From the NCBI GenBank assembly GCA_030761205.1, contig JAULJL010000021.1, forward strand, positions 9,405,160 through 9,469,159: a stretch of DNA of 64,000 bases. Reading direction: 5' to 3'. Numbering within the stretch: position 1 is the first letter of the stretch; every line of letters starts with the position of its first letter. This document shows, one piece after another, positions 54,601 to 64,000 of this stretch. The translations under genes and the position numbers were made by a program. The notes beneath the pieces are model-generated. The model was given only the letters and a program-made list of their open reading frames with translations. It had not been told where the DNA came from and made no database searches. The stretch comes from Fremontodendron californicum (Eukaryota; Streptophyta; Magnoliopsida; Malvales; Malvaceae).

Positions 54601-57361
54601 ACGGTTTTCTATTAACAAAGTTACCAATTTTACTTCTTTGTACCATTTTCAAACGTACTAGGATTAAATTACTCACTTCTATATTACAGAGACTAATATG
54701 CACTTTTGACTATAGTAAAATGACTATCTAGATACTTTAACCTTTCTTCTGCCATCCTCTTTGCAACTGCTGAAAGTTCAATTATTATAACAGAAAGGGA
54801 GCAAGGAAGCTGAAGATAAAACCAGGTGTTGGCAGCTCCCATGGGTTCCACCACCAACTGAAGAACCTCCTTCAGAAGAAGAGATAGCAAGAAAGGCTGC
54901 TATAAGGGAAAGACAAGGACAAAGATTGAGAGAAATGGCCGAAGCGAAGAGGTCTTCTAGAATAAATGAACTAGAAAATCAATTGCATGGATTGGAATTT
55001 CTCTTGCATCAACTTGGACAAGTTCAAGAGGAAGAAATCCCGTCTTTCCTTTCGAAGACTGGTTATGTTTCTAAACAGGAAATAGAATCATCTCTTACGA
55101 AAGTGTCACAATCATTAAGAAAAGCAAAAGGTGAAGCGAAAGCTGAACAAGCTGAAAATGAGGAGAAGGCAGATTCTTCTACGAGCGAGAAGTATCCTCT
55201 TATCAACGTTCCCGATAACATGCTTACATCTGAGCAGGTACTGGTACCTTTAATAACAAATATGTAATCTGCATTGCTTTTTGGGGTTTTTGGCTTTGTT
55301 AGGCAAATGCATTAAACAAGATCAACTAGGTTGATTCAGTCAGGATTTATGGGAAAAATATTTTTATGTCATCATGTGAAAAAGTAAACAAAAAGTTTAA
55401 GAGGGCCTTGGGGACCTATGTTGTTCCGACTTTTCATTTTTCTTGAAATACCCGTGTCCGAAACTCGTGTCCGACACATATCCGGACATAGATATGGGGA
55501 TATGATCTTCCAAGGACCCTCCAAATTCATGGAAAACTTAGAAAATTTTGAAAATATCCGTGTCGGACACGTACCAGTATCCGACTGTCACAACCGAGTC
55601 TGAGTAACATAGTTGGGGACCGTAATTATCAGCCTACTCAAAATGAAGTTCTTTGTTATTTTTGTTAGATTTCTTGTCATTGTTGATTTCTTTTGGCTGA
55701 AATTAATGATAGTATTTACTCTTGGCTCTATTATTGTGACAGCTGAAGGAAAAGAAGAGGCAGATTTTCCTTAAAACCACGACTGAGGGCCGGCAGCGAG
55801 CTAAACAGAAACGCTTTGAAGAAGAATTAGAACGAGAAAAGAAAACCCAGCAAGATGAAGAAAGACGCTTGTATGTCTCAACCTTTCTTTATGAAGATAT
55901 TTTCGTCTTTTCTTTTCCATATCTATGTTGCTCCGACTTTTCATTTTTCTTGAAGTACCCGTGTTCGACACCCATATCCGACGTATATTCGGACATGGGT
56001 ATAGGGATATGACCCTCCAAAGACCTTCCAAATACATGAAAAAACTTTAAAAAAATTGAACATACCCGTGTCGGACACATACACTCACACCCGAGTCCGA
56101 GTAACATAGACCCATATAATTCAAGTTAAGAATTCACATTTTAATTTGAATTGGTAGAGAGATAGTTGAGCTTGGGATTCTAATTTGCTTTTCTGATTGA
56201 TACTTCCTCTCTTTCATTGTTTTTTTTTTCTTCCTTTTAACAGGGAGAATCCTGAACTTTATCTAGAACAGATGCGTACTAAATACAAAGAACTGCATGA
56301 GAAGGTTGAGCAGCGGAAAAGACTCAAGACAAATGGAGGCCATACAAATGGGAATAGTTTGTCGGGGGCTGTTGGACGTGGGGAAAGATTGAATGCTGCT
56401 CAGAGGGAAAGAATGCGCCTTTTGACTACAGCCGCCTTTGATCGAGGGAAAGGTGAGGATAATTTTGGTGCCAAAGATGAAGATTGGCAACTTTACAAAC
56501 TAATGAGCAAAGATAATGATGATGACGATGATGGAGTTGATGAAGATGAAACAGAGCTGGCCCGTGTTTGTTCTAGGCTCCAGGTCAGTTTATTTCTATG
56601 TTACTCGGACTTGGTGTGAGTGTTGGACACGGGTATGCGTCCGACACGGGTATATTTGATTTATTCTAAGTTTTTTCATATATTTGGAGGGTCCTTGGGG
56701 GACCATATCCTCATACCCATGTCCGAATATGTATCGGACACGGGTACTTCAAAAAAAATGAAGAGTCGGAACAACATAGGTTTGTTTGCCTTGGCAATGT
56801 ATCAATTTATCATGTACGATGAATAATTCGTTACTTTCTCTGTTTCTGCAGGAGATAGACTCAACATTTGTTCCTAAACCAGAACCAACACCTCTACAGC
56901 CGGCTACGGCTGAGGTACCACGTGTTCGTCCGCTCACCAAGGAAGATTTCCAAGTTGTGCTCGGGGTTGAAAGGTTTCGATGTCCTGAAATATTATTCAA
57001 CCCGAACTTGGTCGGGATAGATCAAGCAGGTTTAGATGAGATGACCGGGATCTCAATACGAAGGTTGCCATCGAAAGATGAGGCATTGGAGGATAAGTTA
57101 ACGAGTTCAATCTTTATGACCGGTGGGTGCAGTCTCTTTCCGGGGATAAACGAACGTTTGGTAGCCGGAATCCGGATGCTTCGACCATGTGGGTCGCCGA
57201 TTAAGGTGGTGAGAGCATTAGATCCGGTTCTTGATGCATGGCGTGGAGCTTCTGTTTATGCTGCAAACATGGAGTTCCCACAGCAAACATTCAGTAGGGC
57301 GGATTATTATGAGAAGGGAGAGGACTGGCTTCGCAGATATCAACTGCGTTACACTTTGTAA
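51622..57361 (+). CDS. ARP5: Actin-related protein 5 (INO80 complex subunit), complete, 12 exons
   Basis: ARP5 is a nuclear subunit of the INO80 chromatin-remodelling complex, needed in plants for DNA repair and normal growth. Exons are 51622-51722, 51817-51887, 51989-52113, 52336-52380, 52878-52980, 53231-53340, 53910-54019, 54103-54193, 54794-55237, 55743-55870, 56244-56583 and 56852-57361. They join in frame with GT-AG junctions to 725 aa (Arabidopsis about 724). The N-terminal half has the actin-fold phosphate loop (IVIDNGASYFRIGWAGE) and AFGVDAAFSYKYN. Exons 9-11 encode the long charged, coiled-coil ARP5-specific insertion with REMAEAKR and an acidic DDDDDGVDEDE run. The last exon has MTGGCSLFPGINERL and ends WLRRYQLRYTL. 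Five family-A MITEs and one MULE-type MITE lie in introns. No lesion is seen. The 5' end lies about 150 bp from a divergent tRNA gene. Confidence 0.96.
52594..52769. mobile_element. Family-A MITE in ARP5 intron 4
   Basis: CAATGTTACTGGGACTC to CGGAGCAACATAG, with the exact 8-bp duplication ctgcattg. Confidence 0.92.
53169..53192. repeat. (AT)n microsatellite in ARP5 intron 5
   Basis: About 12 AT dinucleotides. Confidence 0.85.
53522..53705. mobile_element. Family-A MITE in ARP5 intron 6
   Basis: CTATGTTGCTCCGACTC to GAGTCCGAGTAACATAG, with the exact 8-bp duplication atgtctag. Confidence 0.93.
54219..54742. mobile_element. Foldback MITE (MULE-type) filling most of ARP5 intron 8
   Basis: The termini TGTTAAAGTA and TACTTTAACC are inverted, and the inverted homology continues through gtactatagtcaaaagtgca for much of each half. 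The exact 9-bp duplication tttcttctg (54210-54218, 54743-54751) fits a Mutator-type insertion. It occupies about 524 of the 600 intron bases. Confidence 0.85.
55416..55612. mobile_element. Family-A MITE in ARP5 intron 9
   Basis: CTATGTTGTTCCGACTT to GAGTCTGAGTAACATAG, with the exact 8-bp duplication ttggggac. Confidence 0.92.
55923..56109. mobile_element. Family-A MITE in ARP5 intron 10
   Basis: CTATGTTGCTCCGACTT to GAGTCCGAGTAACATAG. The flanks ttccatat and acccatat differ at two bases. It begins 53 bp after the donor. Confidence 0.88.
56596..56779. mobile_element. Family-A MITE in ARP5 intron 11
   Basis: CTATGTTACTCGGACTT to CGGAACAACATAG. The flanks gtttattt and gtttgttt differ at one base. 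It begins 12 bp after the exon 11 donor. Confidence 0.9.
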
Positions 57362-57525
57362 ATTTTATTTTTGAGATGAGATTGTAGTACATAATAAAAA
57401 TCCAACAGCTTATTTTTAACATGTTATTCACTCAGAACTTTGAACTTTCAACCATACGCTGCTATTTAAGTTTTATCTATTTCCAGCAAAAAAAAAATTG
57501 CTTCTCTAGTTCTCTCAGTAATGGT

Positions 57526-58352
57526 TAAGGTTAAAAAAAATCAAATCAAAGGTCAAATCGGTGTGACTTTCGATTATCGGTTCAATCGGTTCGATTGATT
57601 TTCGATTATCGGTTCAATCGATTCGATTGATTAGATTAGTCGATTTGAATTAAAATAATTTTTAAATGTTAAAAAATACTTTTAATATTAAAGAAGTAAT
57701 AAATATAGTAAATAATTGATAAGAACATGCATTTTCACATAGTGATATGATTTTTAATATAGATTTAAGAGGTTATAGATTCAAATTTCATCACTTATAA
57801 AAATATATATTTTTAAAAGAAATAAAAATCAGTTTTTCCAATTTCTTACTAATTGAATCGGTTTTAGATCGGTTAAAGTAACATCCAGTTCTATGTATAA
57901 CACTTGGGTTTAAGTATCCAAATAGTCCATGTACTATAGTGAAAAGAGTAAATTAGTCTCTGTACTGTAGAAGTGAGTAATTTAGTACCTGTACAATTGA
58001 AATAGGTGCAAATAAATAAAATTGATAACGGCTTTAATGAAAAACCGTTAAAATGTTGACGTAGACTCCTAAAATTTAACAGATTTAGATATATTTCAAG
58101 TCATATTTTATTTCAAGTCATTAATTCTGTTAGATTTTACGAGTCCACATCAGTATTTTAACGGTTTTTCATTAATATTTTTATCAATTTTACTTATTTA
58201 CACCTATTTCAATTGTATAAGGACTAAATTATTTATTTTTACAATACAAGGATTAAATTACTCTTTTCACTATAGTACAGGCACTTGACAGGCTTTTGAT
58301 TCCCAATTAAACCGATCCAACCGATCAATCCGATCCGATTATTTCATCACTA
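57526..58352. mobile_element. hAT-type MITE with a nested foldback MITE
   Basis: The right end (...TTTCATCACTA) and left end (TAAGGTTAAAAAAAATC) are weakly inverted. The exact 8-bp duplication gtaatggt flanks them (57518-57525, 58353-58360). Inner arms carry GGTTCAATCGGTTCGATTGA on the left and the opposite on the right. The middle (57910-58295) is a foldback MITE related to the one in ARP5 intron 8. Confidence 0.7.
57910..58295. mobile_element. Foldback MITE related to 54219-54742
   Basis: The left arm gtactatagtgaaaagagta... and right arm ...tactcttttcactatagtac are inverted. Both contain the 'agtgagtaatttagt', 'caattgaaataggtg' and 'aaaattgata' words shared with the ARP5 intron copy. The ends are approximate. 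Confidence 0.7.
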
Positions 58353-58360
58353 GTAATGGT

Positions 58361-58520
58361 CTAAAAGAAAATAAATAAATATTAGTATAACATATTTTTT
58401 AATATATTACCAGTAAAAACCAACTTTTAGATTAAGTCTGGGCAAACAAATTTTTTACTTTTCGAAACCGATCCTATGCGTGGACACTTATAAAAACATG
58501 CATTATTATGGGTTTTTTTT

Positions 58521-58553
<33 letters not shown>

Positions 58554-58904
58554 ACAAAAACTTACAATCAAACATAATTAGTCAAAACTCATCAGATTTT
58601 GTTAATATTCTATTAACAAAATGAAGAAAAACAAACTAAAGAAATCTTTGTTTCTTCGTATTTTTTCTTTTTCTAAGTTCAATGATATTAATTACAAATT
58701 TAAATCAAATGAATTGGGAACAAACGTGCTGTAAATCTTGGTTAGAACAATCTTATTTCATCGAATCATTTACAGAAATGCCAATGGCTTCACATTTGGA
58801 AGCTGGCAATGAATCAAATGAGTGTGAGAATATTACATAAAATGTCAATCACTTTGTACATGTTTCTTTCTCCCTGCTCTTGTCAATGTTTTACCTTTCT
58901 TTTT
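58361..58904. other. Spacer between the hAT element and the TRP-like pseudogene
   Basis: AT-rich, with an (AT)n microsatellite at 58526-58553. The part near 58904 should be the 3'UTR of the minus-strand TRP-like gene. Confidence 0.45.
58526..58553. repeat. (AT)n microsatellite
   Basis: About 14 AT dinucleotides. Confidence 0.85.
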
Positions 58905-58955
58905 TTACATCGAAACAGTTGGAACAGCTGCAACTCTGTTTCTGTCAGCTCGGAC

Positions 58956-59154
58956 CTATGTTACTTAGATTCGGGTATGAGTATTAGATACGGGTATGTG
59001 TCCGACACGGGTATGTTTAATTTTTTTTTTAAGTTTTTCATGTATTTGGAAGATCCTTGAAGGATCATATCACCATACTCATGTCCAGATATATATCGGA
59101 TACGGGTGTCGGACACGGATACTTAAAAAAAAATAAAAAGTCGGAGCAACATAG
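58956..59154. mobile_element. Family-A MITE in the last exon of the TRP-like pseudogene
   Basis: CTATGTTACTTAGATTC to CGGAGCAACATAG. The flanks gctcggac and gctcgggc differ at one base. It is the only family-A copy in former coding sequence in this window. Confidence 0.9.
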
Positions 59155-59383
59155 GCTCGGGCATCTGTAATTCTCAAAGTTCCAGGATAATGATGCTTGC
59201 CTTGTTGTTTAGCTTGATGCTGAGACCAGTAAGAATGAGCAGCCAAGACCCTGTCCAACAGTTCCTGGGCTACTGGCTCTCCTCTTCTTTGCTGGGGGGA
59301 AATTTTTGCTGTGTGAACCAATGATTTCCATTTATCCTGCAGGCGATAATGACACATGATTAGTAACATTTGATACAATTAAT

Positions 59384-59541
59384 CTATGTAACTCGGACTC
59401 GGTTGTGAGTCTCAGATACATGTATGTGTCCGACACAGGTATGTTCAATTTTTTCTAAGTTTTTCTATATATTTGAAGGATCGTACCCCTATACACATAT
59501 CGAATATGTGTCGAACACGGGTACTGAGTCGAAATAACATA
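59384..59541. mobile_element. Family-A MITE in a TRP-like intron, eroded ends
   Basis: It starts CTATGTAACTCGGACTC and ends GAGTCGAAATAACATAA. No clean duplication was found, though tttgatac occurs near both ends. Confidence 0.75.
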
Positions 59542-59641
59542 ATTTGATACAAACTAATACCAACAAGATATACCCAGCTGTGCACAACACGTTACTTAAT
59601 GAGAGTTTCATCTGATAAATGCAAATATAAGCTCAGAGATC

Positions 59642-59809
59642 CTATGTTACTCGGATTTGGGTGTGAGTGTCAGACACGGGGTATGTTCAATTTTTTCTAT
59701 GATTTCTATGTATTTGGAGGGTCCTTGGAAAATCATATCCCCATACTTATGTCCGGATATGGGTCGGACACGAATACTTCAAGAAAAATGAAGAGTCAGA
59801 ACAACATAG
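59642..59809. mobile_element. Family-A MITE in a TRP-like intron
   Basis: CTATGTTACTCGGATTT to CAGAACAACATAG. The flanks cagagatc and caaagatc differ at one base. Confidence 0.9.
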
Positions 59810-59911
59810 CAAAGATCAGTGAAAAAATCGAACTAGCAATGAAAAGAAATAATAAAGCCTAGAGTAATAGGCACCCAAATTTTATAAGCATTCGTATGAA
59901 GCATTTTAAAC

Positions 59912-60091
59912 CTATGTTACTTAGACTCTGTTATGAGCGTCAGACACGGGTATGCTTGATTTATTCTAAGTTTTTTCATGTATTTAGAGAACTCTTAGAA
60001 GGTCATATCTCATATCAATATCCGAATATACGTCGGACACGAATATCGGATACGGGTACTTCAATAAAAATGAAAAGTCGAAGCAACATAG
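59912..60091. mobile_element. Family-A MITE in a TRP-like intron
   Basis: CTATGTTACTTAGACTC to GTCGAAGCAACATAG, with the exact 8-bp duplication ttttaaac. Confidence 0.92.
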
Positions 60092-60471
60092 TTTTAAACA
60101 CCACATAGACTTGTATTGTTAAATAAAAGTCGGTGGTTATCCGGCAGCTAACTGATTACTTTCTCGATGGTAGCCCCAGGAATCCACCCTAATGGTTTTC
60201 GTTCATGGTAACTCTCGTTCATCACCCATGTCGTCTTCATAACAAAAGAAATAGTAAAACAAAAAAACGAGTATTTTACCTTCAAATCCATGTAAGTTCG
60301 ATGGTCAGCATTCTCAAAAGCTCGCAATTTAACATCACGCCACCTGCAGAAGCCAGAAGAATTTATTTTTAAATCTCGACATTTTATAAGCTGCTGCACC
60401 TCTTCAACGAGCCAACTGGAATAATTGCTTTTACCCTCTTCAGCAAACCCATGAAAAAGAGTAGGGAGCAC

Positions 60472-60637
60472 CTATGTTGCTCCGACTCTTTATTTTTCTT
60501 GAAGTACTCGTATCCGACGCATATCCAGACATAGGTATGGAGATATGATCCTTCAAAAACCTCCTAATATATAAAAATCTTGGAAAAAATAGAATATATC
60601 CGTGTCCGACACTCACACCCGAGTCCGAATAACATAG
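60472..60637. mobile_element. Family-A MITE in a TRP-like intron
   Basis: CTATGTTGCTCCGACTC to GAGTCCGAATAACATAG, with the exact 8-bp duplication gggagcac. Confidence 0.93.
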
Positions 60638-60658
60638 GGGAGCACAGGAAATCTGAAT

Positions 60659-60845
60659 CTATGTTGCTCCGACTCTTCACTTTTGTTAAAGTACCCGTGT
60701 CCGACACCCATATCCGACAAATATTCAGACATGGGTATGGAGATATGACCCTCCAAGTACATGAAAAAACTTAAAAAATCTTGAACATACCTGTGTAGGA
60801 CACATACCCGTATCCGACACTCACAACCGAGTCCGAGTAACATAG
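60659..60845. mobile_element. Family-A MITE in a TRP-like intron
   Basis: CTATGTTGCTCCGACTC to GAGTCCGAGTAACATAG. The flanks atctgaat and atgtgaat differ at one base. It lies 21 bp from the preceding copy. Confidence 0.92.
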
Positions 60846-61262
60846 ATGTGAATAGAATAGTAGAATAGGATATTATACCTTCCCGTACCAAGCTCCTCAA
60901 CTGCCTGTACCAATGCTTCTACTTCTGATACAGAAAATGGCCTCCGGGTTCGACGCTGTGCAAGCTCAGATTTTCGAATTTTCTGGTTAAAAGGGACAAT
61001 AGCTAGCGAATCAACATTCATTGCCGGAACTGGAACTGGAAGCGGAACCAGAGCTCTCGACTCCGACAGACTTTGATCAGTTAGCATGTCAGTTTGGGAG
61101 GAAACATGTTCATGATTACTATCCACAGGATTTGCTGAATTGGTTAGTAAAGGTGGGTCAGGTGTGGCATCAGGAATCCCTGTATCTACAGCTGGAGTGG
61201 CTGGAAACCTGGAAACCAAGCACTAATTAATCAAATTATCAACGGTACAGGTAAATCACAAT

Positions 61263-61456
61263 CTATGTTGCTCCGACTCTTTATTTTTCTTTAAGTACCC
61301 GTATCGGACACCCGTTTTCGACGCATATTCAGACATAGGTATTGGAGATATGATCCCCCCAAGAACTTTCTAAATACATGAAAAAACTTAAAATAAATCA
61401 AACATACTCAGTGTCAGACACATACCCACACCTACACCTGAGTCCCAGTAAAATAT
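61263..61456. mobile_element. Family-A MITE in a TRP-like intron, eroded right end
   Basis: It starts CTATGTTGCTCCGACTC. The right end GAGTCCCAGTAAAATATA is degraded and no duplication is recognisable. Confidence 0.8.
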
Positions 61457-61989
61457 ATACATGAAATAACGTGATTTAAACCGACAAAGATTCATAACAA
61501 CCTATCATGAAACATCAAAAATCACCTTGTTATATTTTGAGGGGCTGTATTACATGACAATAAAAGAGGTGGTTCTTCAGAGCACATTGCTGGAGGAGCT
61601 TTTGCAGGACCAGGCTCCAAAGTGAAACCAAGAGCATCCAGATTATCTTCACAGGAAATACCAGTCTGCTATAGAGTTCGGCCGTCATCTCTCACCTTGT
61701 TCCCTTGAAGTAATACCCCAACACGATTCGGCCTCCAAGTAAGGCAGTCACAGCCTACATTACTGTCCTCTGCTCACATTTAAGTAACATCAATAGTAAA
61801 AAGCTAGCAATTATGCCTTAATTAAATAATATTCATTTAATGAAGAAACAACACGGCATTTCTATACCTTCAGTGAACCGACAGTTGCACTTTCTGGCAC
61901 CTCAATATAAAGTTCTGGAATCCTAAAGGACTTAATGCTCAATTTAACTGTACAAAAGAACAAACCTTGAATAAGACATTCCCCAAAAC

Positions 61990-62400
61990 CAATGAATAAA
62001 AAACAGGACAGAAGGTCAAACCGATATGATCTTCGGATCACCGGTTCAACCGGTTGGACCGGATTATTCAATTAAGAAATAAATTAAACATTAAACATGT
62101 GATTTTGATATTAAATAAGCATTAAATATAATAATTAAATAACAAAAATATGTATTTGGCTTAATGATATGGTTTTTAATATATGACTAAGAGGTTAAAG
62201 GTTCAAAGCTCATCACTTATAAAAATAATTTTAATAAAAAAAATATAAAAATAACAAACAAAAAAAGGTTTTTTACCCGTTAAACTGATTTTCTACTGGT
62301 TCATTGAACCAGTCTTGAGTATATACCGGACTGGACAGACCACTAGTTTCCGATTGAACCGGTTCAACCAACCAATCCGATCCGATTTTTTCAAACACTG
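61990..62400. mobile_element. hAT-type MITE upstream of the UBL exon
   Basis: The right end ATTTTTTCAAACACTG and left end CAATGAATAAAAAACAGG are weakly inverted, with GGTTCAACCGGTTGGACCGG and its inverse just inside. The exact 8-bp duplication cccaaaac lies on both sides (61982-61989, 62401-62408). Confidence 0.75.
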
Positions 62401-62647
62401 CCCAAAACAAGAGCAAAATCATCCACAATTAATACACAACAGTCCATCAAAATTATCCGAACCATGAGAATCCTTAGACTGGTGGGATGCTTGATGACCT
62501 GTAAGCAAGGAGGATATCCCACATGCTACAGAGCAGAATAAAGTAGTTTAGTAAAACTACTTAACATCTCGATCTTGAAATCTGTAAATTATAAAATGCT
62601 AATAAGATAATAGCAGAAAAAGAAGCACCTTCACGTGACATTCCAGT

Positions 62648-63973
62648 TAGAGGTGGCAAAGTGAACACGAACCTGAAAATCCGTTCAAAAAAACCCGAAT
62701 CCGAACCTGTCCAAACTCGATTTGATTAAAAAGTAAAAATCCCGAACTCGAAAAAACCCGAACCCGAAATGGCCCGAACCCGAAATGGCCCGAATTCGAA
62801 AAAACCCGAATCCGAAAAAGCCGAACCCGAAAATACCCGAATCCGAGCCCGGCCCGAACCTGAACCCAAATTTAATACTAAAAATAAAAATTATCAAATT
62901 GTAATTAAATAATTTTTTTATAAAGCAAGAACTTCATTTATTAATTTTATTCTAATATATTTTTTAATAATTTAATTAAAATTTAATTTAATTTAATTTA
63001 ATTAAATTTATATTATATATATATGATAAATAATACTTTTATCAAAAATACAATTATATTTTGTACTTATAACTTTAATATCTCATATATTGATGAATCC
63101 ACTATCTAAAAATTCTAAACTCATGAAAATTTTAGAAATGTAAATTTTTTTGACATAAATATTACTTATCCTTTATTTATGTTATTTTAAAAGCACCCTT
63201 ATAATAGTATAATAGTATTTTCTATATATTAAAATTAATTAATAGTAATTCATTCATTTTAACTTATCTCTAGTATAATAGTATTTTTTATATTAAAAAA
63301 TAGATAAAAAACTACTTTTAAAAAAATGTGTTGCTCTTTGCAACATATATATAGTTTTCTTAGGCATATTATTAAATTAAGTCATCAACACCATATTCAC
63401 TTGTCCAAGCCCGAATCGATCCGAAATATAGACCTCAAATTATGCCAAAACCCGCTCATATTTGTAAATGGATAATCCAAGCCCGTTTAGACCTCAAAGT
63501 TGAATGCCAGGGTTCGTCCCTAAAAATCTCTTATTTTGTAGTGAATATAAATTATAATGTATTTGCATGTTGAAATTCGAGTTCATCAAATCAATTATTT
63601 TAAATATTAATATGATTAATTTATAATATATCATATTTTTTATAATAAATTATTTTAAAAATTTATTTTATATAAAAAATTAATTTTATATTCTTTTGGT
63701 GCTAACAAATATTGATTTTAATAGATAAATATAATTTAAAATATCATATTATAATAAAATATTATTTTTAAAAATAATTATAAAATTATTTTTAAAAGTA
63801 AATATTTAAATTCTGTAAAAATAATTACATCTAACATCAAATAAAAATGATATAAAACAAACCCGAACCCGAACGGACCCGAACCCGATCGATCCCGAAC
63901 CCGAATGAACCCGAACCCGATTGAGCCCGAACTCGAATAAACCTGATCCGAACCCGCCCAATTACCATCTCTA
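62648..63973. mobile_element. 1.3-kb non-autonomous hAT element with CCCGAACCC arrays
   Basis: The termini TAGAGGTGGCAAAG and TTACCATCTCTA are inverted. The flanking 8-mers attccagt and attgcagt differ at one base. Both ends carry runs of cccgaa/cccgaac words (62690-62870, 63855-63960). The AT-rich centre has no transposase. It splits a TRP-like exon. Confidence 0.85.
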
Positions 63974-64000
63974 ATTGCAGTTGAGCTACTCTTATCTCCA

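Larger units (their letters stand above)
58905..64000 (-). pseudogene. TRP-type telomere repeat-binding protein gene, disabled, partial at the right edge
   Basis: Plant TRP proteins bind telomeric TTTAGGG repeats through a C-terminal Myb-like domain. Minus-strand exons: 61947-61868 (VKLSIKSFRIPELYIEVPES, UBL-like), 61769-61526, 61208-60879, 60343-60280 and 59336 down. They carry RRTRRPFSVSEVEALVQAVE, RWRDVKLRAFENADHRTYMD and DKWKSLVHTAKISPQQRRGE, the TRP Myb region. Lesions: in exon 61769-61526 a TAG replaces the acidic codon after RTVM, one base is lost just after LLGG, and a second TAG follows DDGRTL. A family-A MITE (58956-59154) sits in the last exon, so the frame after ITDARA runs into the transposon. 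A 1.3 kb hAT element (62648-63973) splits an upstream exon (GDKSSST | MSRE). Without the MITE the last exon would run on to a TAA at 58905-58907. Upstream exons lie outside the window. Confidence 0.85.

Noticed and set aside
49027..60900. Many short frames with similar peptides (MLLGLGCECRTRVC..., MYLEGPWRIISPYPCP..., SDTGTSRKMKSRSNI) suggesting a small-protein family
   Set aside because: All coincide with family-A MITE copies read in different frames. The similarity is that of the DNA repeat, and copies carry stops and shifts.

Overview
This is nuclear DNA from a flowering plant, most likely a eudicot. The evidence is intron-rich genes with plant-specific products (SDIR1, a plant-type GDP-mannose pyrophosphorylase, a TRP-type telomere-repeat-binding protein, a LOG-like sequence, a plant mobile domain relic), a plant tRNA-Phe(GAA), Athila- and Tat/Ogre-type LTR retrotransposons, and AT-rich intergenic DNA. 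The repeat style would fit Malvaceae, but I cannot place the species from sequence alone.

Layout. 1-6 kb: the last exon of a YIP1-family membrane protein gene (+ strand), then a complete GDP-mannose pyrophosphorylase gene on the minus strand (4 coding exons, a 5'UTR exon and a TATA box). 6-46 kb: about 40 kb of repeats. An old MULE-like element with a decayed plant mobile domain gene (about 7.6-19.5 kb) is split by a young Athila-like LTR element (8456-16336, TSD ttact) whose interior holds a gag remnant and a captured, intronless, polyadenylated LOG retrocopy. Then come MITEs and AT-rich filler, a 15.8 kb LARD with ~4.5 kb LTRs (25704-41508, TSD attgt), more hAT- and MULE-type MITEs, and a U6 snRNA gene cut off after 28 nt. 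46-64 kb: SDIR1 (E3 ligase, 8 coding exons), tRNA-Phe (minus), ARP5 (INO80 subunit, 12 exons), and a TRP-like telomere-binding gene on the minus strand that carries several disabling lesions and runs off the right edge.

The strongest pattern is a ~150-200 bp MITE with 17 bp terminal inverted repeats (CTATGTTRCTCSGACTC). I count 24 delimitable copies plus two remnants; 22 carry an 8-bp target duplication (12 exact, 9 with one mismatch, 1 with two), the hAT signature. All sit in or beside genes, mostly in introns, including one inserted inside another; none is found in the 6-45 kb repeat block. Exons of GMPP, SDIR1 and ARP5 are intact, whereas the TRP-like gene has taken transposon insertions in two exons.

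The genes are not an operon or pathway. They are independent housekeeping or regulatory genes (nucleotide-sugar synthesis, ABA-linked ubiquitination, chromatin remodelling) in a gene neighbourhood stretched by transposons. The most unusual object is the retrotransposon carrying the cytokinin-activating-enzyme retrocopy.
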